From Desulfomonile tiedjei (GTDB lineage Bacteria > Desulfobacterota > Desulfomonilia > Desulfomonilales > Desulfomonilaceae): 64,000 bases of DNA. Positions 52,771-61,279 of the stretch are shown one piece after another. Position numbers and translations under genes: made by a program. Location: positions 86,474 through 150,473 of the forward strand of contig JACRDF010000011.1 of the NCBI GenBank assembly GCA_016212925.1, given 5' to 3'. The notes beneath the pieces were generated by a model that was not told where the DNA came from, made no database searches, and was given only the letters and a program-made list of their open reading frames with translations. The first letter of the stretch is position 1; every line of letters begins with the position of its first letter.

Positions 52771-54252
52771 ATGACTTCAGACCTTCCTGAACGCGGCCGC
52801 CCTGCTTGGACCAGGGGAATTATAGGACGTTTTGTCCATCTCCTGTCCGCTCAGGTCGTTGACGGGGTACTCAGCGGTATATTCCTGGTCCTCTATTTGC
52901 CGAGGCTAGGAACCGCGGTCTATGGGGAGGTCATGTACGCCATGGCTGCCGGAGCCATTGTGATGAAGGTGGTACAATTCGGCCTGTATTATCCGCTGGT
53001 GAGTGATCTTGGAGGAGGCGGAAAAGATAAAGCGCCGGAAATCCTGAGCAGGGTGAACATCATCAAGTCGCTGCTGGCAGCAGCCTCAGCCGCGGCTGTG
53101 GGAGTCATGACTCTTTTCGGCGGTTTTTCGCAGCAGATGGGGTTGGTGCTGTTTCTGATAGCTCTTGGGTTCGCGTTGGAAGGGCTGGCCGACACTTTTT
53201 TTGCCGATCTGCGCGTGAGAGGCAGGCAGGACCAAGAGGCCCGCATCAAGATTATCAGCGCGGCGGCCTCGTACGGATACGGACTGGTAACTGCGGTAGC
53301 GGGTCTGAATCCCGTCGTCGTGAGTCTATTCAAACTGGTATCCGCGGCGGTAAGAATATGGTTCGGAGTGGCCGCCTATATATCATACTATTCCTGCGGG
53401 CTCTGGAGGTCCCCTCAGTGGCCCGCGGTGTGGCGGGTCTTCCGCGCAGCTGTCATTTTTGCATTGATCGACATTCTTGGCATTATCTACAACAAAACCA
53501 ATATATTTTTCCTGGAGAGCGCTACCGGCGTCGAAGGAGTTGCCTGGTACAGCGCGACCTGGAATATTCTCGACCCGGTGTCGACGCTGGCGTCGGAACA
53601 ATTTTTGGGGTGGGTCATCTTTCCACTCCTAGCGTCCCTCTGGTGGAGCAATCGTGAACTAGTGCGGCGTCTCGTACGCAGGAACGCTCAATGGCTGATG
53701 GCAATGGCGCTTCCTGTCATGTTTCTTCTTTACGCTGAAGCGGCCCTTCTAATAGGGCTAATCTATCCTGCGGAATACAAAGATGCAGCCTGGATGCAGC
53801 AATATCTGGTGTGGACGATTTTGCTGTCGTTTGAGAGTAACCTGTTTTGTTATGTGATGATGGTCGCGGGCGCCGCGAACATGCTACTCGTTTTTGCTTT
53901 TGTAACCACGATCCTCAACCTCGTCTTCAATGTGGTGCTTGTCCAGCATCTCGGTCTAGCCGGAGGGTGCCTGGTGATAATTCTGACCAAGCTGATGATG
54001 ACGGTGCTGACCTTCACCTATTGCCAGTGGAGATTTCACTTCTTCAGGTGGGGAGATTTCATGTTCCCGATTGCCTTGGGAGCGGCCTCGGTGGTTCTTT
54101 TTACGGCGATCCGGCACGTGACGATTCTTCATCTCGCGGTCACCGTCGCCCTGATATTTTACCTTTTGGTTCTGTGGAAAGTCGGCCCGCGATTTCTGGG
54201 AAGCTTTTCGAGTAAGATAGAGGGCCCCCTGGGAAATGAACCCGGCGTTTGA
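52771..54252 (+). CDS. Wzx-type polysaccharide/oligosaccharide flippase
   Basis: This 493-residue integral membrane protein has about 12-14 predicted helices, matching the MATE/MVF polysaccharide transporter (Wzx-like) family. The N-terminal part (LSAQVVDGVLSGIFLVLYLPRLGTAVYGEVMYAMA) has the typical first two helices. It would move lipid-linked glycan units across the inner membrane. No glycan polymerase is adjacent; the 8.7-12.2 kb group may belong to the same pathway. The last bases overlap the frame of the next gene but not its likely start. Confidence 0.8.
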   Translation: MTSDLPERGRPAWTRGIIGRFVHLLSAQVVDGVLSGIFLVLYLPRLGTAVYGEVMYAMAAGAIVMKVVQFGLYYPLVSDLGGGGKDKAPEILSRVNIIKSLLAAASAAAVGVMTLFGGFSQQMGLVLFLIALGFALEGLADTFFADLRVRGRQDQEARIKIISAAASYGYGLVTAVAGLNPVVVSLFKLVSAAVRIWFGVAAYISYYSCGLWRSPQWPAVWRVFRAAVIFALIDILGIIYNKTNIFFLESATGVEGVAWYSATWNILDPVSTLASEQFLGWVIFPLLASLWWSNRELVRRLVRRNAQWLMAMALPVMFLLYAEAALLIGLIYPAEYKDAAWMQQYLVWTILLSFESNLFCYVMMVAGAANMLLVFAFVTTILNLVFNVVLVQHLGLAGGCLVIILTKLMMTVLTFTYCQWRFHFFRWGDFMFPIALGAASVVLFTAIRHVTILHLAVTVALIFYLLVLWKVGPRFLGSFSSKIEGPLGNEPGV

Positions 54253-54284
54253 ACCCCTGCGGGACAAGTGCGCGAGGAGGTACC

Positions 54285-56216
54285 ATGGTCACAAGTTCCG
54301 ACAACCCAAACATTGATCCGGCAGCGGTAATCGAATTCCTCAAAAAAACCGCCCCGTTCATGGAATTGGACAGCGACAAGCTCCTCGATCTAGCCCCATG
54401 CTTCGTCACAACCTTTTTTCCCAAAGAAACCGTGGTATTCCGGCAGGATGTTGATGAAGTGGGCTCCTTCTATCTGATCTACGCAGGTGGCGTGAAAGCA
54501 TACCTCACCGGGCCCGATGACACGGCCACGCTGTTGGATTTTCGTGGTGAAGGCGGATATTTCGGGGCTTTAGCCATCATAAGGAACTCTAAGGCCAACT
54601 TCAATGTGGAGACCCTGGAGGACACAGTTTGCCTCGGACTGCACAAAGAAGTATTCCTCGGTCTTATTCGCGACAATCCTCGATTCTCGCAGTATTATCT
54701 CAAGAGGTTTTCCGAAGATCTGGCAAGTACCGCCTATGCCGAACTCCGCTTGGGCAAGATGAGAGAGAGCACGCCTGAAACCCTTTACTTGTTTAGCTCC
54801 GCGGTCGGGGAAGTAATCAAAAGGCCTCCTGAGATCATCCATGCTTCGCAGAGTATTCAGCAAGCGGCCCGACGCATGTCTGACCTGGAGATCGGGTCGC
54901 TACTGGTTGAAGACCAAAGCGGCGAGATCGTGGGTATTGTGACGGACAAGGACCTTCGCAAGAAGGTCATCGCAGAAGGTCTTGACTACCACTCCCCGGT
55001 CGCGACGATCATGTCGTCGCCTCTACGCAGGATTCCGTACCATGTGCTATGGTTCGACGCTCTGCTGGAAATGATGAAAGGGCGTGTTTATCATCTCGCG
55101 GTGGAGCGTGGCAGCCAGATCGTCGGGGTCGTGAGCGTTCGTGACTTCATGGTGCAGACCGGCTCGTCACCACTGTACCTCTTTCGTGAAATCGAGAACC
55201 AACGTACGATTGAAGGGTTGTACCCGCTCGCGCACAGGATTCCTCGTGTGGTCCGCGCGCTGGTGGAAGAAGGCGCCAGGGCAAACAACATTACGCGAGT
55301 TATCACCGTTTTGAACGATCAGATCGTGGATCGCTTGCTGAGTTTATTGGACGAAGAGATGGGGCCCGCTCCTTTCCCCTGGTGCTGGTTCACTTTCGGG
55401 AGCGAAGGGCGCAAGGAACAGACCTTCAAGACAGATCAGGACAATGCGCTAATTTACCGGCCGCCGTCTGAGGACGAGGACAATACCAGGATCGCCAGAA
55501 TCTATTTTCGCCGCTTCGGAAGTGAGGCAAATCGCCATTTGGAGGCCTGCGGCTTTGAGTTGTGCAAAGGCAAGATGATGGTCTCAAATCCCAGGTGGCG
55601 TAAACCGTACAAGGAGTGGAAAGCATACTTTGACCAATGGATGGCCACGCCTGAGCCCGAGGAAGTCCTTCACGCGATGATTTTTTTCGATTTTCGTCCG
55701 GTATTCGGACGAATCGAGTTTGGCGACGACCTGAGAAATTACCTGTCGGAGAACGTTCCGTCGCGAAGTATGTTCCTCCTGCATCTGGCCAAGGATTTCC
55801 TGGCAGCGAAGTCTCCCTTGACGTTTTTCAAGAACTTCATGGTCGAGAAGGACGGCAAATATAAGAATCGGGTGGATCTCAAGACTCAGGGCCTCACTCC
55901 GTTTGTAAATTTTGCCCGCTTGTGGGCTCTGCGCCACGGTATCAAGGAGACCAATACGATGGAAAGGATAGAGGCCCTGGCGAAGAATGATTTTATGCCG
56001 AAGGAGCTGTACATGGAGGCCCGGGACGCGTACGAGTTTCAGATGCAGCTCAGGCTGGTGAATCAATTGCGATTGCTCGAAGCAAATCAAGAACCGGACA
56101 ACTACATTGATCCTGCCGACCTATCCCAAGTTGAAAGGCAGACACTCAAGGAGGCTTTTTCCGTGGTCGGCCGCATTCAAGAGTACGTGAAATCGGAGTT
56201 CAGAATATTGGAGTAG
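54285..56216 (+). CDS. Cyclic-nucleotide-binding, CBS-pair and DUF294 nucleotidyltransferase-like protein
   Basis: This 643-residue cytoplasmic protein has, in order: a CNB domain (about 10-125, with a phosphate-binding-cassette-like GEGGYFGALA), a CBS pair (about 165-290, IVGIVTDKDLRKKV and IVGVVSVRDFM), the DUF294 nucleotidyltransferase-like domain (about 330-470, FGSEGRKEQTFKTDQDNALI) and a helical C-terminal substrate domain. This is the GlnD-like arrangement often linked to acetate/cAMP regulation. ATG 54285 follows GAGGAGG. It could respond to cAMP made by the cyclase at 6298. Confidence 0.85.
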   Translation: MVTSSDNPNIDPAAVIEFLKKTAPFMELDSDKLLDLAPCFVTTFFPKETVVFRQDVDEVGSFYLIYAGGVKAYLTGPDDTATLLDFRGEGGYFGALAIIRNSKANFNVETLEDTVCLGLHKEVFLGLIRDNPRFSQYYLKRFSEDLASTAYAELRLGKMRESTPETLYLFSSAVGEVIKRPPEIIHASQSIQQAARRMSDLEIGSLLVEDQSGEIVGIVTDKDLRKKVIAEGLDYHSPVATIMSSPLRRIPYHVLWFDALLEMMKGRVYHLAVERGSQIVGVVSVRDFMVQTGSSPLYLFREIENQRTIEGLYPLAHRIPRVVRALVEEGARANNITRVITVLNDQIVDRLLSLLDEEMGPAPFPWCWFTFGSEGRKEQTFKTDQDNALIYRPPSEDEDNTRIARIYFRRFGSEANRHLEACGFELCKGKMMVSNPRWRKPYKEWKAYFDQWMATPEPEEVLHAMIFFDFRPVFGRIEFGDDLRNYLSENVPSRSMFLLHLAKDFLAAKSPLTFFKNFMVEKDGKYKNRVDLKTQGLTPFVNFARLWALRHGIKETNTMERIEALAKNDFMPKELYMEARDAYEFQMQLRLVNQLRLLEANQEPDNYIDPADLSQVERQTLKEAFSVVGRIQEYVKSEFRILE

Positions 56217-56257
56217 GCTTCAGTTCCTTCTTGCCTTACCGTAGGGAACACACTGAA

Positions 56258-57064
56258 TCACGGATGGGGACCCCAAATATGCGCGTCTGAATATCCACCG
56301 CTGGACCATTCGATGTTATCCGGACACTTCTCGGAAATTGGGTCCGGAGGGTGAGCCCGAATGTAGGAATGCTTGAGCCCCAGGACGTAAACCTCACTCG
56401 GCGAGGTCCATGATTCCACGATAGTACGCAGGTCCAGGGCTTCCGAGCCTTCGATGAGAGCCAGGGTGGCTATTCTCGGGATGTACACGGTGTTGATTCC
56501 CAAGAGAAGGAGCCCCTTGGGTTTCATAAAGTGAACCGCATCGGCCAAAATCGTCCGGGCCGGCCCCAATCCGTCGTGACCGCCGTCCCATATATCGGGA
56601 TGAATGCGGCCATGCTCGGAAGCCTGCCCTATTTCACTGGGCACATACGGCGCATTGCTGAAAATAAGATCGAATGTACCGTCAACGTTAGAAAACCAAT
56701 CGCTTTGCCGAAAATCTATCTTTCCCGCACGGCTCGCTTTGGCGACAAGCCGAGCATTCTCAACGTATTCCTCGTTGATGTCCACTGCCACCGCTCTTAC
56801 CCGGCAGGTGGTCGCGCAGTACACTACGAGAAGACCCAGATGGCCTGTGCCAAGGTCAAGTACCCGATAACCGTCTCGCGCGTACCGACGAAGGGCCTTG
56901 CGGAGGACAAGTGACGTGCCGTCCCACAGGTGGTCGTGTGTAAAACTGACCGCATCGACATGGAAATGCCAACCGGCTACCGCGAGCCTCAACCAACGGG
57001 TCCGAGCCAGCGCTCGCATCAGCTTGACGATCGACGCCCCAAGTGTCGTTTCGCCCGTCCCCAT
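56258..57064 (-). CDS. HemK/PrmC-like class I methyltransferase
   Basis: This 268-residue SAM-dependent methyltransferase has motif I LDLGTGHLGLLVVY and the acidic residue in AVDINEEYV. The substrate motif NAPYVP replaces the NPPY of release-factor and nucleic-acid amino-methyltransferases. The fold is HemK-like but the N-terminal part differs. Whether NAPY still allows Gln, Asn or N6-adenine methylation is uncertain. I chose ATG 57064 since GGAG lies about seven bases upstream; TTG 57082 is in frame. Confidence 0.7.
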   Translation of the reverse strand: MGTGETTLGASIVKLMRALARTRWLRLAVAGWHFHVDAVSFTHDHLWDGTSLVLRKALRRYARDGYRVLDLGTGHLGLLVVYCATTCRVRAVAVDINEEYVENARLVAKASRAGKIDFRQSDWFSNVDGTFDLIFSNAPYVPSEIGQASEHGRIHPDIWDGGHDGLGPARTILADAVHFMKPKGLLLLGINTVYIPRIATLALIEGSEALDLRTIVESWTSPSEVYVLGLKHSYIRAHPPDPISEKCPDNIEWSSGGYSDAHIWGPHP

Positions 57065-57384
57065 CCAACATGCTCCATTCAAATCCGAACTGAGCTGTCA
57101 GGATTGAAACGTTCCCCAGTTTACAGACGTGTCGCGATGAACCTCTGAATTGCCCTTGGTGGGCAACGCTTTCAACTTTATTAACGGCCCTGCCGGCACC
57201 ACAGCCCCAAGGGCTTTTCTTTCCTTCTTTCAGGAGGAAAAGATACTATACCTGTAAGGAGACAAATGGTACACAATTCGGAGGATGGTTGATTTTTGGT
57301 AGCAATTCACGGCCGTGCTGCGCACAGAGCATGCAGGAACTTTGGCCGAACAGGCGAACACGGTGTCCTATTCACCAAAACTGT
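57065..57384 (-). other. Intergenic region, no supported gene
   Basis: This 320-bp stretch lies between the methyltransferase and tRNA-Arg, both on the minus strand. An AGCCC-CAA-GGGCT hairpin (57203-57215) followed by TTTCTTT reads as a terminator only on the plus strand, where no gene precedes it. An orphan AGGAGG (near 57231) has no long frame after it. Confidence 0.35.
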
Positions 57385-57460
57385 TGGTGCCCCCAGTAGG
57401 AATCGAACCTACGACCTGCGGATTAGGAATCCGTCGCTCTATCCACTGAGCTACGGGGGC
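57385..57460 (-). tRNA. tRNA-Arg (anticodon CCU)
   Basis: The 76-nt cloverleaf has acceptor GCCCCCG/TGGGGGC (one G-U), encoded CCA (57387-57385), D-arm TAGCTCAGTGGATAGAGC and T-arm GGTTCGATTCC. Loop TTCCTAA gives anticodon CCT at 57427-57425. It reads the rare AGG codon. Confidence 0.95.
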
Positions 57461-57499
57461 ACGCGCACGTTTTGCTAGATCCAGGCGGGCTGTTGGCCT

Positions 57500-57528
57500 A
57501 CAATAAGAACCGATCGACTGAAAGTCAA
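57500..57528 (-). promoter_or_regulatory. Sigma-70 promoter of tRNA-Arg
   Basis: TTGACT (57528-57523) and TATTGT (57505-57500) are 17 bp apart on the minus strand, about 40 bp upstream of the tRNA. The region is shared with the divergent P-II gene. Confidence 0.6.
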
Positions 57529-57589
57529 CTGTTTTGTCCGCACGTGAAACGCCCGTGGAGACCAAGCAAGCCAGGACGGGGATACCGCA

Positions 57590-57934
57590 ATGATCTTGAT
57601 CGAAGCCTTCATCAAGCCATTCAAGCTGGATGACATCAGAGAGGCACTGGAGGAACTCGGGGTCGGCGGCATGACTGTGACCGAGGTCCTGCAAACCGCC
57701 GCAGCCGCGACTCACGGCCGCTCCTTCGGTGCGCCGGGAACATCCTCGGATCTGGTCCCCAAGGTAAAAATCGAAATGGCTGTGCCGGACCGCTTGGTTG
57801 AAAGGGTCATCGAAGCTATTTGCCTCCACGGTTCCGCGGGCAAACGAGAGGACGGAAAGATCGTCGCGAAACAACTTCACGGCGCAATACGCATCCGCAC
57901 CGGCGACGAAGGAGAGGAAGCTTTATCTTTCTAG
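57590..57934 (+). CDS. P-II family protein with divergent T-loop
   Basis: This 114-residue P-II (GlnB/GlnK) homologue has the exact canonical length and no indels. The N-terminal IKPFKLDDIREAL, K58 (VPKVKIE), the B-loop region EDGKIV (K90) and the C-terminal RIRTGDEGEEA are kept, so the trimer and ATP site should form. The T-loop is unlike the family: Y51, the uridylylation site, is Thr, and Q39, which holds Mg-ATP/2-oxoglutarate, is Ala. It reads TAAAATHGRSFGAPGTSSD across residues 36-54. Canonical signalling is therefore unlikely. No amt or glnA is adjacent. Confidence 0.8.
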   Translation: MILIEAFIKPFKLDDIREALEELGVGGMTVTEVLQTAAAATHGRSFGAPGTSSDLVPKVKIEMAVPDRLVERVIEAICLHGSAGKREDGKIVAKQLHGAIRIRTGDEGEEALSF

Positions 57935-57973
57935 GTATTGGTCCTTGAACCCGGCGGATTAGGCTATGAAACA

Positions 57974-58197
57974 TATACCAGTTGCCATATTTCTTGTCCG
58001 ATTTGTAGGCACTCCATTCTGTCATTCCTGCGAAGGCAGGAATCCAGTCCCGCGTCCCGCGGGATTTCCTGGGTTCCCGCATTCGCGGGAACGACGGGCG
58101 TTATAGCGGTCCGGCAAAGTAGGCTCTTTCGATACGTTCTGAAAACCGGACTGAACATCTCATGGCCAAACGGACATTACTTTTGGCAACCGATATA
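57974..58197 (+). mobile_element. MITE-like element, family A, copy 4
   Basis: This copy of about 224 bp starts TATACCAGTTGCCATATTT and ends (read inward) TATATCGGTTGCCAAAAGT; both ends continue to TGTCCG. The core (58019-58098) shares CATTCCTGCG...TTCCCGC arms with the other copies. It lies 40 bp after the P-II gene. Confidence 0.65.
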
Positions 58198-58674
58198 AGC
58201 TCCCCCGGAAAGCATCCCGCCGGATCATCGCCTGCGTCGCAAAATCAATCCTTGTACGCCATCCGAGGGACGAACGGGGATGTTGCGTGAAAACTGGAGC
58301 CACACGAAAAACGCGATTCAGGCTGCCAATAGGCTGAAAAGGGTCGCGGAAGCGATCGAGCGACTGCTTCGCATGAGCCAAGAGGGAGCTTGCCCTCTTT
58401 CCGTCGGCCCGATGTGTGGAAGTTCATTGTGGACGTTTGTCGATCATGGAAGAAGTAAATTCACGGGACTACGAGAAGTATCTTGACCGGAGTCAGGCAG
58501 AAAGTTACACTCAACGCCATTCCTTCTTCATCAATACAGCGACGTTTTGTATAGATCATAATCTTGGGGGACAGAGCCCTTTCGAGGTCAGCGGAACCAT
58601 CGCTAGCCGGTCGCCGTTACAAGGGCGGTCACTCAATGGCATTTCCAGGATTTGTCCGCTGGAGGTCAAGAGGT
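58198..58674 (+). other. Intergenic region, no supported gene
   Basis: This 477-bp stretch lies between the MITE-like copy and the omptin-like gene. Short frames (58280-58486, 58416-58907) lack ribosome binding sites and family resemblance. The omptin-like gene's promoter should be in the 3' half; an AT-rich TTTTGTATAGATCATAATC near 58545 is a candidate. Confidence 0.35.
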
Positions 58675-59670
58675 ATGGGCCTGAGAAAACTTTTAGTGGT
58701 GATGCTTGGTCTAGCGTTGGTGGTTCTTTTGCCTTGTCTATGTGCGGCTCAGTCCTATCTGACGGGACTTGGGCAACAGCCGGCCGGTTTTTGGTTAACA
58801 AATGTTCGAGGTTTCCATTGGGGGCTCGGTCTCAAGAAATACGCCAACAGCTTCATTTCGTGGGAAGGCGGAGACCAGTATGGGACAGACCCCGCCTTTC
58901 GACTTGAATATCCCTTGGACCAATGGTTCGGAGGTCTCGTTGCGACCTTTGTAGAGCCTAATTTGGCCGTTAGGGCAGAGTTTTGGACAAATATGAATTC
59001 CGAAACCGGACCGCGGTTCCAAGATAGCGATTGGGGTCCGACGTTCCCACGATTTGTTAGGGTGCCCACCCCTTCCGGCAAAGTCTTCATGACAGAGGCG
59101 GACTGCCGTTTGCACAGAGGCCGGTTGATCGACTTATCCATGAGCCTTCCGCTTCTTGCACGAAGTTTTGGCTTCTCGCCCTTGTTCGGATATAGGTATA
59201 AGAGTTTTGATTTCAGAACCTATGATAGATTCACAACTTCCTCTATTGGCATTGCACGGCCTTTTGTGCCAGGAGATTTTGTGTTATGGAGCGTAAAGTT
59301 GCGCGATTACTATACAGGGGCCCTTTCAGAAATTGCTTTTGACTTTGGCGGAGCTTTGTCTCAGATATCCGTGAAGCTTCAGGCGGATGCCGCACTAACA
59401 AAGGCAGAAGCCGTGGATAACCATGTCCAATGGCCTTACTCTGAGATAGTCTTTGACACGAAAGGCTCTGCCTGGCACGTGAGCCTTGAGACGCGCCTTG
59501 CTGTGGCTAATATGGCAGTGCTGGGTTGCGCCGTGGATTTCGAGAGAACTCACACTCATGGACACAGACACACCTCGAATCCGTACGATCGAAAAGGTTG
59601 GAATAGCGAAGAAACGAGAATATGGTCCGATCAGCTCTGGTTTACTATTCATGGCGAGTTGATTTTTTGA
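58675..59670 (+). CDS. Omptin-like outer-membrane protease
   Basis: This 331-residue exported protein has a signal peptide (LLVVMLGLALVVLLPCLCA, cut near AAQS) and alternating beta-barrel strands. Two catalytic pairs of the omptin family can be picked out: QDSDW (the D83/D85 pair of E. coli OmpT) and VDNHV (D210/H212). The family-like FRLEYPLDQWFGGL and YRYKSFDF strands also match. Omptins cleave peptides at the cell surface between basic residues. The C-terminal aromatic (ELIF) fits BAM recognition. GGAGG precedes ATG 58675; an upstream in-frame extension to 58564 lacks support. Confidence 0.6.
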   Translation: MGLRKLLVVMLGLALVVLLPCLCAAQSYLTGLGQQPAGFWLTNVRGFHWGLGLKKYANSFISWEGGDQYGTDPAFRLEYPLDQWFGGLVATFVEPNLAVRAEFWTNMNSETGPRFQDSDWGPTFPRFVRVPTPSGKVFMTEADCRLHRGRLIDLSMSLPLLARSFGFSPLFGYRYKSFDFRTYDRFTTSSIGIARPFVPGDFVLWSVKLRDYYTGALSEIAFDFGGALSQISVKLQADAALTKAEAVDNHVQWPYSEIVFDTKGSAWHVSLETRLAVANMAVLGCAVDFERTHTHGHRHTSNPYDRKGWNSEETRIWSDQLWFTIHGELIF

Positions 59671-59876
59671 AAACTGGTAGCGAGTAGTCCGGACGTTACT
59701 ACGTCCAGGTCGCGAAGCGACAGGAGGTCTGGCGGCCGAACAAATTCTTGAACCTGTATGAATGACCCCTTTCCTACCCAAGCACTGGGACATAATCTGG
59801 GGGCAGGTCAATGAACCCCCAATCTTATCAGTGGGTTCGTTGACTGGTCTCCTGGCGGTTGATGTGCTCGTCAAGG

Positions 59877-60398
59877 TCAGGCTTGCTTAAATGATTGGAG
59901 ATAGCGCCTTGTAAGTTCCTGGTAGGTCCGGAGGCCCTCCTCAATTCTTTTGAGATGTTCAGGACCTGCGACCTTGATCACTTTTGCCGGTGACCCCACC
60001 ACCACGCTTTCACGCGGGATATATGCCCCAAAGTCAATGAAACTTCCTGCGCCAATAACGCAGTAGGAGTCGATTTTGGCACCGTCGCCAACGATAGTTC
60101 CCATGCCCACGAGAACATTTGAACAGATCTCGCATCCGTGGAGAATGCATCCATGTCCGATATGGGTATCCGTATGGACAATTGTCCCTTTGTCCGGAAA
60201 GGTGTGGACAACGCAGTTTTCTTGGACATTTGATCCCTTTCCGATTTTCACGTGACCGATATCACCACGCAGAACCGCACCGGCGCCAACGTAGCACCCT
60301 TTTTCAATGGTCACGTCTCCAATGAGCACGGCCAATGGATGAACAAAAGCTTCGGCATCAACGAAAGGCCTTTTTCCTTCAAATTCGTACAGTGGCAT
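59877..60398 (-). CDS. Gamma-carbonic anhydrase-like hexapeptide-repeat protein
   Basis: This 173-residue left-handed beta-helix protein of the gamma-carbonic anhydrase/PaaY/CaiE group has repeats such as AVLIGDVTIEKGCYVGAGAVLRGD. Three zinc histidines are in NCVVHTFP, HIGHGCILHG; NVLVGMGTIV follows. These proteins are often not true anhydrases but acyltransferase-like or metal-dependent enzymes of CO2 or CoA metabolism. ATG 60398 fits the family N-terminus; an in-frame extension to 60440 is less likely. Confidence 0.8.
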   Translation of the reverse strand: MPLYEFEGKRPFVDAEAFVHPLAVLIGDVTIEKGCYVGAGAVLRGDIGHVKIGKGSNVQENCVVHTFPDKGTIVHTDTHIGHGCILHGCEICSNVLVGMGTIVGDGAKIDSYCVIGAGSFIDFGAYIPRESVVVGSPAKVIKVAGPEHLKRIEEGLRTYQELTRRYLQSFKQA

Positions 60399-60964
60399 GG
60401 ATACCCCTACCTTTTTTAGTTTCGAGAGAACTGGCACCACAGGGCCTGCCCAAAACGGTCAAATGGAGAGCCCACCGCAGGCCCTTCCGGCAGTGCTTCA
60501 TAATCCTTGTTTAGCACTTCTTGTTTGACACGCAAGCAAGGCTTATGCCATGATTTTTTCTGACTGTCAGCTCATCGCCTGATATCAACCACTTACATCT
60601 CATTGGCGGCCGGGCCGGGTCCTCACCGGGCTGGGCCGGTTGCACGGGAAGCGGTCACAGCGCCTTTCCTATAATTAATACATAACTGAAACTGTTTCAC
60701 AACCGCTTTTCAACTTGGCATCCCTCCGGGAGGAGTTGGCGTCGTTATGGGTCACGAGGATTTTTCAGAGCACACCAGGATAGGGAATAAAGCGGAGAAA
60801 AATCTGTTCACCGCAGAGATCGCAGAGAACGCGGAGAAAGAAAAACGTGAAAACGGCTTGCTCGGAGCCTGCCCCGGACCTGATCCGGGGAAATCTGCAG
60901 ATAGTTCCTAACACGGAAGCGCATAACACTGCCTTCCCAGAGCCAAGCGGGCTAAGGATTGGCT
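60399..60964 (+). other. Intergenic region, no supported gene
   Basis: This 566-bp stretch separates the carbonic anhydrase-like gene from the ankyrin region. It contains a GAGAAAxxxCxGTTCACCGCAGAG-like AG-rich segment (60795-60845) resembling dispersed CRS/REP-type sequence, and CAT-rich filler. No gene or RNA was identified. Confidence 0.35.
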
Positions 60965-61279
60965 ATGGATGTAAAAATTCCTCTAGCAAATCTTCTCGTC
61001 GCTTATTGGGTTCTGGAGAATCATTCCGAGCACAAAGGAAACCACGCGGACCAGAGCGCCTTCTTCGCACAGCAGCGATGGAGTCTTGAGAATGCTTACC
61101 AGTTTGTCCGGGGCCTTATAGGTCTGGTCTTTGTCTATAAGGTTTTGGTTCAGTCGTGGTTCCCGTGGGACACCCCAGAGAAATGTTTATGGTGTTCGTT
61201 GCAATCTCCTTCATCCATATACGAACGGCAAGCAAAGGGGACACCAATAAATGGGGAGGATACAGATCGACGTGCCTAA
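60965..61279 (+). CDS. Doubtful small protein before the ankyrin gene
   Basis: This is a 104-codon frame with AAGGA six bases before ATG 60965. Its first 55 residues look protein-like (MDVKIPLANLLVAYWVLENH; GLIGLVFVYKVLV), but the remainder looks random and overlaps the better-supported ankyrin gene start by 29 bp. It may be a truncated remnant. Confidence 0.25.
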   Translation: MDVKIPLANLLVAYWVLENHSEHKGNHADQSAFFAQQRWSLENAYQFVRGLIGLVFVYKVLVQSWFPWDTPEKCLWCSLQSPSSIYERQAKGTPINGEDTDRRA

